A stretch of 64,000 nt of DNA from Solen grandis (Eukaryota > Mollusca > Bivalvia > Adapedonta > Solenidae): NCBI GenBank assembly GCA_021229015.1, contig CM037780.1, forward strand, positions 62,677,323 to 62,741,322, given 5' to 3'. Both the position numbers and the translations under genes were made by a program. Below, in pieces: positions 12,026 to 21,575 of this stretch. Numbering within the stretch: position 1 is the first letter of the stretch; every line of letters starts with the position of its first letter. Under the pieces are notes generated by a model. The model did no database searches. It was given only the letters and a program-made list of their open reading frames with translations, and had not been told where the DNA came from.

Positions 12026-15000
12026 TATTTTGTACCTCACAAAATAGATTATGCTTTATCAATAATTTGTCAAAAGATCGATTTTCTAGTCAATTCTTTC
12101 ATCAAACATGCTTAAATGCAGGCGACACAAGTGTTCCGAGGAACACCCACATCTAGTTTTCCTTTATTGTTAACATAACGTAGGTTACAGACACGTTCCT
12201 GTTTGTGCTTTTTATCTAACATGTCTAGAGAGAATTGGATTAATCTTTGAATATACTTAGAACCTAGCCTAGTTGTGCATACAGGTTCAGATGAATGTTA
12301 AAAATTATCTTTATTTTCTTTTTGTCATCTAGTGTTGTATCAGTCCTAAATGTAATACATCCCCAGGTATCGTCTGTCCTAAATGTAATACATCCCCAGG
12401 TATCGTCAGTCCTAAATGTAATACATCCCCAGGTATCGTCAGTCCTAAATGTAATACATCCCCAGGTATCGTCAGTCCTAAATGTAATACATCCCCAGGT
12501 ATCGTCAGTCCTAAATGTAATACATCCCCAGGTATCGTCAGTCCTAAATGTAATACATCCCCAGGTATCGTCAGTCCTAAATGTAATACATCCCCAGGTA
12601 TCGTCAGTCCTAAATGTAATACATCCCCAGGTATCGTCAGTCCTAAATGTAATACATCCCCAGGTATTGTCAGTCCTAAATGTAATACATCCCCAGGTAT
12701 CGTCAGTCCTAAATGTAATACATCCCCAGGTTTCGTCAGTCCTAAATGTAATACATCCCCAGGTATCGTCAGTCCTTAATGATATACATCCCCAGGTATC
12801 GTCAGTCCTAAATGTAATACATCCCCAGGTATCGTCAGTCCTAAATGTAATACATACCCAGGTATCGTCAGTCCTAAATGTAATACATCCCCAGGTATCG
12901 TCAGTCCTAAATGTAATACATCCCCAGGTATCGTGGTATAGACGAGAACAACAAGATGGTGATCTGGCTCTGGAAGGTTCTGCAGTCGTTCTCCAATGAA
13001 GAGAGGATCCAGTTTCTGCGCTTTGTTTCCGGTCGGACCAGAATGCCTGTCAACCCAGCTGACATCTCCCAGCGCTTCCAGATCATCAGCTCGGGCAGGG
13101 TGAGTCTAGAACACACACACACACGTACACACACACATGTACAGTTTAGATTGAAAAGGTTCTTCATACGTGTATACCCATTTTACTTTTTAATGTGGGG
13201 GTTTGACTGGTATCAAGTATGGTACTCCAGGAGAGCTTGAAACAGATCTACAATTACCAAAAAGTTGCTTCTTGCTTATTAGTCCCCTACCGGTGTTCAC
13301 ACCGGAGGGGACTATAGGTTTGCCCTCCGTCTGTCCGTCCGTCCGTCTGTCCGTCCGTCTGTCCGCTCAAATCTGGATCCCGCAATAACTTAATAACTAA
13401 GCAAGCTAACTTGATGAAACTTGGTATATGACTAGATGGCAATGTGTAGATTATGCACGTCATTTTATTTTTGTTCTTCGACTAAAATTGTGGTTGCTAT
13501 GGTAACGGAAATAGTGAAAATATGGCAAAAAATGGGATCCCGCGATAACTAAGCAAGCTAACTTGATGAAACTTGCTATATGACTAGATGGCAATGTGTA
13601 GATTATGCACATCATTTTATTTTTGTTCTTCGACTAAAATTGTGGTTGCTATGGTAACGGAAATAGTGAAAATATGGCAAAAAATGGGATCCCGCGATAA
13701 CTAAGCAAGCTAACTTGATGAAACTTGGTATATGACTAGATGGCAATGTGTAGATTATGCACGTCATTTTATTTTTGTTCTTCGACTAAAATTGTGGTTG
13801 CTATGGTAACGGAAATAGTGAAAATATGGCAAAAATGGGATCCCGCGATAACTAAGCAAGCTAACTTGATGAAACTTGGTATATGACTAGATGGCAATGT
13901 GTAGATTATGCACGTCATTTTATTTTTGTTATTCAACTAAAATTGTGGTTGCTATGGTAACGGAAATAGTGAAAATATGGCAAAAATGGGATCCCGCGAT
14001 AACTAAGCAAGCTAACTTGATGAAACTTGCTATATGACTAGATGGCAATGTGTAGATTATGCACGTCATTTTATTTTTGTTCTTCGACTAAAATTGTGGT
14101 TGCTATGGTAACGGAAATAGTGAAAATATGGCAAAAAATGGGATTGATTACCATATTGAGTCAAGGTGGAGCCGGTAGGGGACTTTATGTGTTGCATACA
14201 ACACCAGTTACTTGTTATAGATGTTATTATAGATGACTAGGATCATCATAACTTTAAAAAAAAAAGAAAAAAAAAAAGAAGCAGCCGTAGTTTTTTTGTG
14301 TCACTTGCTTTAGTAATGTTTGAAATAGTTCACCAAAATTAAAACCACATGTACATGTATTTGTTCGATTTTTTTTAAAGTGTTTGCACTTTTGAAATCT
14401 ATTTAAAATTTTCTATTTTAGACCTTAGTCAAATATCAAGATTTCTGTCTTATATAATCACTTTAATATCCAGATATCTTGTACATATAGCACTTAATTG
14501 TGTCACCTGCTGTAAGCAAAGGTTACACATAAGGATCACTTTTCCATCTGTCTGTCATACTTTTTTGGTCGTGCTTTGGTAGGTGACACATGTTTTGAAG
14601 AACACTCTTGTCTATTTAGTTTTCCTCTGGGGAAAAAATATGGCATGCCGCTATGGAATAAGTCAGGTAGACATCACCCTGTGATGTAGCCAGATATTTC
14701 TGACAGTCCAGTATACTAACTCTTCTTTTTGCACCATATAAAGTGTCTTTCGATTTAAAGTGTAGTGATTACATGTATGTATACCGCAATAGTATGGTTA
14801 TGTAATATAAATACAAGACATGGTATAAATCCGTTTAACAGTATTACATGTATCATGTACATGTTATTCACTCGGAATAAATTGTGTGTCTGAGCATAGT
14901 ATTAAACCACTTGAAACAGTTTGATACCGCAGTGAGGCTACACTACAACTGCGTTATGTAGATGTCTAATGAACATTTTGTGTAGTGACCCAAATATTGT

Positions 15001-15423
15001 AGAATATTACAGATATTTAAGATTTTAAGGTGTTAGGATTTGCACCATTCTATACAATGCTTGGTTTTCCTTGATACACTGAGTATTTTGGGAAGCCTAG
15101 CACTCTATCTCTTTACAAAACCCTACGCATGGCCACCATAATCAGAAAATGAATGTTAGCCATTACTATAGAAGAAGAACTGGTACTGATATTTTCCTTC
15201 TCTATGTCAGGGAGAAGACAGTCTTCCCACCTCTCAGACCTGCTTCTTCCAACTGCGCCTGCCCAACTACTCCAGTATGGAGGTGCTGGCAGAGCGTCTC
15301 CGCTATTCCATCAACCACTGCAAGTCCATCGACATGGACAACTACATGCTGAACCGTAACGACGATAACGATGGAGCAGGCGTGTTTGACAACATCTGGG
15401 CTGAAGATGAAAATGAAGACTAA
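1..15423 (+). CDS. HERC1: HERC1-like giant E3 ubiquitin ligase, C-terminal part (HECT domain), 5' part outside window
   Basis: Ten exons give 522 residues and a stop: 977-1207, 2978-3147, 3515-3680, 4109-4185, 4988-5159, 7732-7812, 8192-8344, 9842-9975, 12928-13099 and 15211-15423. All junctions are GT-AG and every phase closes. The first exon opens with ISAGKSHSAAW, the closing strand of an RCC1 propeller. The others form a full HECT domain: VYTLPLVRAIGKTMVQGKNY, GEGADDAGGVFDDTITEMCQ, FLGILFGVAIRTKKPLDLHL, IPGGHSIPL, REGMSWIIPVPLL, FVSGRTRMPVNPADISQRF, then LPTSQTCFFQLRLPNYSS. HECT ligases carry ubiquitin on the cysteine of the TCFFQLRLP motif (codon 15241-15243), so the ligase looks intact. 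The order and the end (SIDMDNYMLNRN, acidic tail) match HERC1 rather than HERC2. The gene continues beyond the left edge. Four introns carry minisatellites at or near splice sites. Confidence 0.93.
691..976. other. Intron tail, no recognisable feature
   Basis: AT-rich intron DNA between the minisatellite and the acceptor tgttcacag at 976. Nothing else is recognised. Confidence 0.6.
1685..2941 (+). mobile_element. Helentron/HINE-like non-autonomous element with tandem core, family 'CTCGACTATTCG'
   Basis: It starts tttttagctcgactattcga, then a short GC-rich tcggcatcggc stretch. About seven copies of a 165-170 bp core follow (ttttggttaaagttttgca, tatctcagtaac, aattatggcccctttttaac). It ends ttgaatagtcgagcgtgctg and ctctgacagctcttgtta. 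The ends share CGACTATTC in inverted orientation. This 'hairpin, simple repeat, tandem core, conserved 3' end' layout is known in bivalve pearl/HINE elements; the superfamily assignment is inference. The 3' end lies about 36 bases before the HERC1 exon at 2978. Confidence 0.65.
5160..5398 (+). repeat. About 21-bp minisatellite starting at a splice donor, left part
   Basis: Directly after exon 4988-5159 the intron reads gtgggttgtcgtgggg and then repeats gtgtggcctgttgtcatggg with variants (tagttatggggtgtaacc). The first, shorter unit contains the donor itself. A mobile element at about 5393-6592 interrupts the array, and it resumes at 6592. Confidence 0.85.
5393..6592 (+). mobile_element. Helentron/HINE-like element with tandem core, family 'ATACCCCCGAAAC'
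   Basis: The 5' hairpin tacccccgaaacaaag / tttggggggg is followed by a ggtcggtcggt microsatellite. About five 133-bp core copies follow (ttgtccggagtataacttgt, gtgcagtgcacaagaaccat, gagttattgccctttgt), ending tttgcgggggtattaat then agtgatagctctagtt. It is inserted inside the intronic minisatellite, whose units continue on both sides. Confidence 0.65.
6592..6745 (+). repeat. About 21-bp minisatellite, right part
   Basis: Units gggtgtagcctgtagttatg, gggagtgtggcctgttgtca and ggggtgtggtctgtagtt continue the array that begins at the donor at 5160, after the interrupting mobile element. Confidence 0.8.
6746..7731. other. Intron, no recognisable feature
   Basis: AT-rich intron DNA leading to the acceptor catatttcag before the exon at 7732. 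Short open frames here have no recognisable protein content. Confidence 0.5.
8091..8120 (-). mobile_element. Solo end of the piggyBac-type MITE
   Basis: catggtttcctctatgaggg followed by aaagggttaa is the reverse complement of the left end of the MITE family seen six times elsewhere. Only about 26 bases plus TTAA remain, so it is a fragment. Confidence 0.6.
8345..8895 (+). repeat. 39-bp minisatellite, about 14 units, beginning at the splice donor of exon 8192-8344
   Basis: Unit: gcagggctatctcgcaccgt, then ctctcacagtcactgatag. The first unit abuts the exon border (cacag|gtaagcagggc). Later junctions read cactgataggcagggc, aligning with the exon-intron border but with the donor GT changed to AT. 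A long frame (ISHRLSQSLIGRA repeated) is only the consequence of a stop-free unit divisible by three. Confidence 0.95.
9358..9436 (-). ncRNA. Hammerhead-ribozyme-like motif (type I layout)
   Basis: On the minus strand: CTGATGA (9429-9423), a stem-II hairpin ggcctt/aaggtc, GAAA (9405-9402), stem III cattgg (9401-9396) pairing with ccagtg (9372-9367), then GTT, a valid NUH cleavage triplet, then GGTCC. The weak outer stem I begins ACC/GGT. One extra A sits between the CTGATGA box and stem II relative to the minimal consensus, so activity is uncertain. Such motifs occur in Penelope-like elements and animal retrozymes. No tandem copy or reverse transcriptase is seen beside it. Confidence 0.5.
11890..11952 (+). 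ncRNA. Second hammerhead-like motif, probably inactive
   Basis: CTGATGA (11892-11898), stem II gact-gtat-agtc, GAAA (11912-11915), and stem III gtgc pairing with gcac about 25 bases on. The triplet after stem III reads CTG rather than NUH, and stem I is weak. It looks like a decayed relative of the motif at 9358-9436. Confidence 0.35.
11961..12025 (+). repeat. Compound microsatellite C(n) A(n) (TA)n (TG)n
   Basis: A run of C, a run of A, then alternating TA and TG dinucleotides. Such tracts often mark the tail of an inserted retroelement, and they are error-prone in assemblies. Confidence 0.9.
12337..12927 (+). repeat. 33-bp minisatellite of 18 units, each ending in a 3' splice-site copy
   Basis: One 30-bp unit then seventeen 33-bp units: gtatcgtcagtcctaaatgt followed by aatacatccccag. 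The final unit ends exactly at the acceptor of exon 12928-13099, and the first six bases of that exon (gtatcg) equal the start of each unit. The unit thus spans intron end plus exon start. The nearest strong pyrimidine tract (tctttattttctttttgtc) lies at 12308-12326, upstream of the whole array. Confidence 0.95.
13110..13142 (+). repeat. (AC)n microsatellite
   Basis: An acacacacac tract with gtac interruptions, ten bases past the donor at 13100. Confidence 0.85.
13280..14185 (+). mobile_element. Helentron/HINE-like element with tandem core, family 'AGTCCCCTACCGG'
   Basis: 5' end agtcccctaccggtgttcac has the hairpin ccggtgttcacaccgg, then a ccgtctgtccgtcc microsatellite. Five near-identical copies of about 153 bp follow (gggatcccgcgataactaag, gatgaaacttggtatatgac, ggttgctatggtaacggaaa). 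It ends ggagccggtaggggacttta. Low divergence between cores suggests recent expansion. Confidence 0.7.
14503..14628 (+). mobile_element. Core-less short copy of the 'GTGTCGCCTGC' family
   Basis: ttgtgtcacctgctgtaagc, caaaggttacacataaggat, a tctgtctgtc stretch, then taggtgacacatgttttgaa and acactcttgtctatttagtt match both ends of the 10701-12162 element with no tandem core. It lies in the last intron of the left HERC1 gene. Confidence 0.55.
15211..15423 (+). other. HERC1: Terminal HECT exon with catalytic cysteine and stop
   Basis: This last coding exon follows a tttctctatgtcag acceptor and starts in phase 0 (GEDSLPTSQTC). The cysteine codon TGC at 15241-15243 is residue 463 of the 522 visible here. 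The protein ends in an acidic tail (NDDNDGAGVFDNIWAEDENED) at a TAA at 15421-15423. The HECT C-lobe thioester cysteine normally lies about 30-60 residues from the end, as it does here. Confidence 0.9.
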
Positions 15424-17116
15424 CCGGTCTTTATTGAAGATGAACTTGATAAATACCTGGTACATGTACTGTAAAATCAAGATTTATAAGGGGATCATTT
15501 CAATGGATTTTGTGAGTTGTCATGTTCCTGTGTCTACAAAACGTCTGTTGATATCCAGAATGTCTTGTCAGTCTGTTTTTGTGCCCTTCTGGATATTTTA
15601 GGCTGAATATTGCTTTATGAGATTATGGCAAACTTACAAATTTATTTTCATTGAAAAGATAAAATTTTACTGGATCAAATAAAAAAAAATGTTGACTAGC
15701 ATTATGAACTGAGTTCAAGCTAGGGACATGTAAGCTGTTGATGGTAAAGAGAGTTGTTGATATGTCAAAGTATTTCATTCAAATAAAATGAAAAAAACAA
15801 AAGTAAGCTATGCAGGGCACAAAATGAGATATATTTAAATGTATGAATGAACTGTGTCGTGAGATTGGTAAAGAAGGAATAGAGCTAGAGGCAGCAGATG
15901 TAAAAGATGATGAGGACAGAGATGATGAGGACAAAGATGGATTTAGAGTGTTAAAAGAAGAATGGGAGCTTTTTACACATTTGGAAATGAGGGACAGGGA
16001 CTTGAATGAAACTTGTGCTAAAAATCTATGCTTATCACGCTATTGCATTTACTGCTTATCACATCTTTGTATTTTGCAAAAAGTAGTTATTATTAGTGTT
16101 ATCTAGTTGTTGAAGATGCTGCAGGAATTAGGCAATTGAAAGACATAATAGAATTTTGAGACATTGAAACCAGTGTCAGTTTGAAAGTAGAAGCAGTGAA
16201 ATACTAGTCCTGAGCTTTCGCCATAGTCTGTTATATGTGTGTTACCACTGCTGTTGCTGCTGATGATGATATTGTTGTGTTGTAGTGTTCAAACTGTAGT
16301 TTATACATACTTTATAAACACTGCACTCACCTGATGTTCAGTGTGGTTGTGTATGCTGTCAAATGTCTGTGTTATGTCTCTCAACTTAAGTTTAATGCAC
16401 AGGTCTAGCCGATCTAATTTCCAGGTCATACGGACAGCAGTCCTTCCTCTTGATGCTTCATCAATCTTTACTGGGTAAGAGTTTTTTATGCAATTTGGTT
16501 TGCACATGCTGGGACACATATGTCATGAAGACATAGCTGTTCAACATTTGTAATATTGAGTAAGTTTATTCTTAAATATCAGTGGAAGATTTATACGCCA
16601 ATAATACGGAGATGAAAAATATTTTCAGTGGTAAACATTTGACATTTTGTTTAATTTCTAAAATGGAGTTCCAAGGCATCATATATGGGATAGCAATTTA
16701 AACTGTTCCATTTCCAGATATTCTTTTTCATTATGGTCAGTTCCTTTATTTACTATTAGATCAAAATTGGGTTGTTTTGAAAATTCATGTGTACTATCAT
16801 TTGTGGACCTACCTGTATGATATATTGTTATACCAGAGCATGTGTGCATTGACATTGAATTTGTAAGATCCATTGTACATTGTCCAAGTTTTGTTTTTTG
16901 TTCTTTTTATGCATTTTTGTCAAGTGTTATTTTTGCCGTTCTTGAACCTCAGATATAATGATTATTTATTTCTGACAAAATATATTTGAATGGAATATTT
17001 AAAGTTATGTTATTGAGTGAATGGTTTAAGTTGTTACAAACTAGATGTTTAGTATTTATTTTATGGAGTGTTTTTATCTTTTGTTTAATTAGCATTTGAT
17101 AGCATCATTTTCAGTT
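15424..17116. other. 3' flank and intergenic DNA, no supported gene
   Basis: AT-rich DNA after the left HERC1 stop. A short frame at 15843-16106 has a Glu/Asp-rich start but no splice context or family similarity that I recognise, so it is not called. Confidence 0.5.
15678..15787 (+). terminator. Candidate polyadenylation signals for the left HERC1 gene
   Basis: AATAAA occurs at 15678-15683 and again at 15782-15787, about 255 and 360 bases after the TAA. Either could direct 3'-end formation. The region is AT-rich, so chance matches are plausible and transcript data are not available here. Confidence 0.4.
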
Positions 17117-17357
17117 TTAACCCTTTCCCTCATAGAGGAAACCATGAAAAGACCTATGCGAACAACATAAAACCAGATCAGCCTGCGAGTAACTCGCAGG
17201 CTGATCAGGTTTTATGCTGTTCGCTGCTCCTCAGTGGTCTGGAAATGAGGATTTTATAATTAAATTTGGTAAGGTTTAACTGTGGTTTTCTACAGATCAG
17301 GCTTTATGTGGTACCTATTGAGTACGTCAAATGAGTCTATATGAGGGAAAGGGTTAA
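17117..17357 (+). mobile_element. piggyBac-type MITE, copy 1 (intact TTAA on both sides)
   Basis: TTAA, then ccctttccctcatagagg, ending tctatatgagggaaaggg, then TTAA. The terminal inverted repeat is about 14-16 bp beginning CCCTTTCCCTCATA. Inside is a long near-perfect hairpin (gcataaaaccagatcagcct, then cgagtaactcg, and its complement). The TTAA target and CCC-starting ends are the hallmark of piggyBac; the non-coding 233 bp length makes it a MITE. Confidence 0.75.
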
Positions 17358-18362
17358 TTAGCATTGGTTTGTTACCATCCTGTTCATGATTAATGAATGA
17401 ATGAAACTCAAGGTGGGCAAGCAGATTAAATTCATATGGAATTTTGTCTGAAGGCAATTTTAATATTGCAATATTTTGGAAATATGTTGAAAGAAGAAAA
17501 AAAAAAGAAAATTTAGTGTTGCAAGAAGTTAAGTTTATAACCAAAATGGCATTCCATAGAAATGTAGCAAATAGCTATATAGACCTTCTACGGAATAACA
17601 AATAAGAGGGTGTTTTTTTCAAGTTTCATGTAGGTACAAACAGATTTTTACAGTTAGAAATGAACAAAGGTATACAAAGAGTAATAAAAGAATTACTGTT
17701 GTGCTGCATGCTTTTCAGCAACAATTACATGAACACCTTGTTTGTGCCTACATGAGTTCTGGATATCCCCTATAGAACATCTGCTTTTGAATGTTTATTG
17801 CGATACTTGTGATTTGATGAGTTCACTAAGATGATCATGTCAAGTTTTGGGGTTTCGTGTGTTAGATCTGCTCACCCATCTGTATGTGAAAGTGTATTTT
17901 AGTGACGTTTGCATTGTAATGTTTTATAGGGCAAGAGATATTTTTTTATCAACCTAATCAAATTTTATGTTGATAAACTGTTCACTTTATTATTAAAATG
18001 TGAACTGAACTGTAAATTTTCCACCAAATAATGAAGTACTAATTAAAGTTGGAGTGTTAAGTCATTATTTTACATTGGAATGTTTTAACCAGGTCCATTA
18101 TATTGTAATATGAAGTTATTGTTATATCATTGGACTCATTAAATTATCCATTCACTGCCCTATATAGAACTCAGATATCTGTCTGCAAGTAAGAGGAGCG
18201 ATTGTGGTAGGTTTTTAAGAATTATTGCAAATGATAGCTTTAACTGTTAGTAGTAACAGCATTACTGGTATATTTCCTGCTTTTAGTGTTACATAAAACC
18301 TTTACCACTGCAAAATATTGACCTATGCAGCCAGTATTAAACCAGGCCAGTCTCTGAGTTAC
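17358..18362. other. Intergenic DNA, nothing recognised
   Basis: AT-rich sequence without gene-like exons, RNA genes or clear repeats. Confidence 0.5.
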
Positions 18363-18636
18363 CATCGTCGGATACCCCTAACTGACTTATTTTGTTTCAC
18401 TACATGACATCATGATGTGGTTAAATAGGCAAGCAAACCGTTATAATGCAGTAGTAACTAATGAAAATGCACCTTATAAATACAATACTCTTCAGCATGA
18501 AGGCTTGAAAGTCATATAAACAAAAAAATGGCTGTGTTCTGCAGCTATATAAAACAGCCACTATGATTGGTTTTAAAAATGGTACAATTCCACTGTCTAT
18601 AGATGATCTATTGATCAGCCGTGGTATTCGACAATG
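18363..18636 (+). mobile_element. MITE with CATCGTCGGATACC-type inverted ends, copy 1
   Basis: It starts ccatcgtcggatacc and ends ggtattcgacaatg. Internal gacttattttgtttcactac, atgacatcatg and tatgattggttttaaaaa match, in reverse complement, the element at 29780-30124. Two copies with defined ends support a short inverted-repeat element; the superfamily is unknown. Confidence 0.6.
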
Positions 18637-19286
18637 ATGAATAACCAATGACTGCCATCACTAAACATCAGTACCTTGGAGGTTAGAATCAAATCTAGAA
18701 TTGCTTTATTTCTGAGCAAGCTTTTCATGAATCCAGTATGATGTGTCCAAGTGGTGAATGGGTCGGTCACTTGTCTCACAAACCCTGTAATGTCAGGGCA
18801 CTGTCAAGCTTCTTATAGTGGACTCTCATAGATAGGTATTCCTTGTTATATGAAGTGACCAAATAATTACAGTGCCAAATGTGCAAACGCTAATCAGATT
18901 GTATTGATATGGCTTCATTGTTGTGTTGGGTCATTTTGTTTATGACTTTATGTCCACATAATGTGTTCTATCTGAGATTGTTAGGATCGACAGGGGTATT
19001 TGCTAGATAGATCCAAACTTTTTTTTATTGTTCTATTTAAAAACATTTCTAAATATATTTCTTATAGTACATCTGTATTTTGGAGGAATTGTAACAATAT
19101 CAAATTTGAGAAATATTAGTTGTGGCAAATTTAAAGTCGATATGTATTGTGAAATAACAAGTTTATAAACTACCAAGAAAGATGTCTGTTTCAGGTTCTC
19201 TAATGTGATAAGTATAAAACCTGATTTCACATTTCAGATTGTGCTAGATAAATATGGGGGTACTTACAAAGGTAAAAAAGGCTATT

Positions 19287-19528
19287 TTAACCCTTTCCCT
19301 CATAGAGGACACCATGAAAAGACCTATGAGAACAGCATAAAACCAGATCAGCCTGCGAGTTACTCACAGGCTGATCTGGTTTTATGCTGTTCGCTGCTCC
19401 TCAGTGGTCTGGAAATGAGGACTTTGTAATTAAATTTGGTAAGGTTTAACTGTGGTTTTCTGCAGATCAGGCTTTATGTGGTACCTATTGAGTTCGTCAA
19501 AATGAGTCTATATGAGGGAAAGGGTTAA
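19287..19528 (+). mobile_element. piggyBac-type MITE, copy 2 (TTAA on both sides)
   Basis: Same ends and internal hairpin as the copy at 17117, flanked by TTAA at 19287-19290 and 19525-19528. The hairpin loop differs by a few bases (gagttactcacagg). Confidence 0.75.
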
Positions 19529-20262
19529 GATGATGCAGATTGTATTTAGACAGTTATGAAGGTTTAACATATGGGTAATATAGCTCAATATAACCAACAG
19601 TGTGCCATATGTTATTTTCCATGCATGGCAAACAAAGAAAAAATAAGTTCTTTGTTTCCACTAACATTTCCAAAAATATAGGATGGGTAGATCAGGAAAG
19701 TTTTTTTTTTTCTTTTTTATGATTTTCCTTTTTTGATTTTTTAGAGGATTGGACAAATAATAACATTTCACAACAGTGAGAACTGAATTGCTAGAACAAT
19801 TTTTCGGGGGCAATCAGGTTAGCAGAAACCAAACAACTTTTTTTTTTTTCATCTTATTGATGTGTACGGTACAGTGTAGCATATTTGTAAACAATCCACA
19901 CTTGTAAGTGCTGACTCTCCGTTGCATACACAAGCAAATATATTATTGTCTTCAAGAATATAGATCTTGTCCTGCATTGAACCACTGTCAATACCCACCA
20001 TGTCATATTTTATCAAAACTTATTCTCACTGTGTAAATGTCAACAAGCTCAGTACAGTATATAACAAGTTCAATGCCATCCATGTTTTTTGTGCATTTCC
20101 TGGTTTTGTACTGTTTATTGTTCCTTGTCAAATTTGCTGTGATACACTTTAATAAACTTGTTGATTTTGTACTTTACAAAGATTTTGTTGATCCCAAGTT
20201 TTTTATTCCCCCTGGTCCCTGCCTCATTCTGTAAATATACTGGTTTATATGTCCCACTGTTT
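19529..20262. other. Intergenic DNA with poly-T tracts, no gene
   Basis: AT-rich DNA with several T runs. Short frames are not gene-like. Confidence 0.5.
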
Positions 20263-20265
20263 TTA

Positions 20266-20310
20266 CGGCTTTCCCTATACGAAAACGTATAGGGTTTGTT
20301 ATGTTTATTC
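20266..20310 (+). mobile_element. Orphan hairpin end of another tandem-core element family
   Basis: tttccctatacgaaaacgta then tagggtttgtta forms a ccctatacg/cgtataggg hairpin like the 5' ends of the Helentron/HINE-like elements here. No core repeats follow, so this is a truncated end. Confidence 0.35.
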
Positions 20311-20867
20311 TTATTATAATTCCTTATTTCCAACCAAATCAAAGAGTTTATTTCAATATGTTGCCAGTGTCTGAGCTTAATTTTGACGTCATTGAAATAT
20401 AAAAATCATTCAGTTTGTATTCGTGCTTCAGCATCAGGAGTATACTTTGTAAGCAAAATATAATAAATCATCATGTCGTCTGCGAGCGATCTATTTGAAA
20501 AAATAGGCAATTACCAAAGTTTGTGTCAGTTACAACTATAAACTATTCTAGACAAATGCAGTTTAAGAAATAGCATAAAATAGTTGAGCATAAAATTAGC
20601 AGCTAAAAACAACAACTAAGCTGGACATTAAAATGTATTTAGCATCGAAACATTTCTCTAGAGCCAAAAGGAATTGATGAAAAAAAAACACAAAAAAACT
20701 ACTTTTGACTAAATCAACTCAACGAAATTTTTAATTCACTTTTCTCTTCATGTATAAAGTTTTAAATCTTGCATTAAAAGCAGGCTAATTAGCTGCCAGC
20801 AGGTTGATGAACTTTCAAATATGAAAAATTGCAGATTTCTTTTTTGAAAAAGTTAAAAAGGTTAGGT

Positions 20868-21575
20868 TTTTAGCTCACCTGAGCACAACGTGCTCAAGGT
20901 GAGCTTTTGTGATCACCCTTCGTCCGGCGTCCGGCGTGCATCGTTGTCGTCAACAATTTGGCTTGTTAACACTCTAGAGGCCATATTTTTTGGCCAATCT
21001 TTATGAAACTTGGCCAGAATGTTTGCCTCCATAAAGTCTTGGACAAGTTCGAAATTGGGTCATGTGGGGTCAAAAAGTAGATCACAAGGTCAAATCTTAG
21101 TAAAACCTTAACATCTAAAGGCCACATTTTTGGCCCATTGGTCAGAATGTTTTTTCATAAAATCTTGAACAAATTCGAATTTGGGTCATGTGGGGTCAAA
21201 AAGTAGGTCATGAGGTCAAATCTTAGAAAAACTTTGTTAACACTATAGAGGCCACATTTTTGGCCCAATCTTTACGAAACTTGGTCAGAATGTTTGTTTC
21301 CATAAAATCTTGGACAGGTTTTAAATTGGGTCATGTGGGTTCAGAAAGTAAGTCATGAGGTCAAATCTTAGAAAAACCTTGTTAACACTCTAGAGGCCAC
21401 ATTTTTGGCCCAATCTTCATGAAAGTTGGTCGGAATGTCTCTTTCCATAAATCTTGGTCAAGCTCGAAAGTGGGTCATGTGATGTCAAAAAGTAGGTCAA
21501 TATGAAAAATCCAACATATGTTGCTCATTTATAATCAGGTGAGCGATTCAGGGCCATCATGGCCCTCTTGTTTAT
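20868..21575 (+). mobile_element. Helentron/HINE-like element with tandem core, family 'TTTTTAGCTCACCTGAGC', subtype 1
   Basis: 5' ttttagctcacctgagcaca with the gagcacaacgtgctc hairpin, then cgtccggcgtccggcgtgc. About four cores of 150 bp follow (ttaacactctagaggccaca, tgaaacttggtcagaatgtt, gggtcatgtggggtcaaaaa). The 3' end is caggtgagcgattcagggcc and atcatggccctcttgttt. Cores differ from those at 59461 although both ends are shared. Confidence 0.7.

Larger units (their letters stand above)
10701..12162 (+). mobile_element. Helentron/HINE-like element with tandem core, family 'GTGTCGCCTGC'
   Basis: 5' end tgtgtcgcctgcatagcatg and gcagacacataggg form a hairpin. A gtcgtcgtcggcgtc simple repeat follows, then about six degenerate 150-175 bp cores (ttgtccggagcataactcga, aagtatttgaggtatcacct, gagttattaccctttg). 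The 3' end is gcaggcgacacaagtgttcc and gaggaacacccacatctag. The last third has an insertion with a hammerhead-like motif and a compound C/A/TA/TG tract. Confidence 0.65.

Noticed and set aside
12345..12927. A possible CRISPR-like array of regular repeats
   Set aside because: Units are contiguous with no unique spacers, in a eukaryotic intron. It is a minisatellite.
15843..16106. An acidic 87-codon frame after the HERC1 stop
   Set aside because: No family similarity or splice context is seen; low-complexity Asp/Glu codons in AT-rich DNA explain it.
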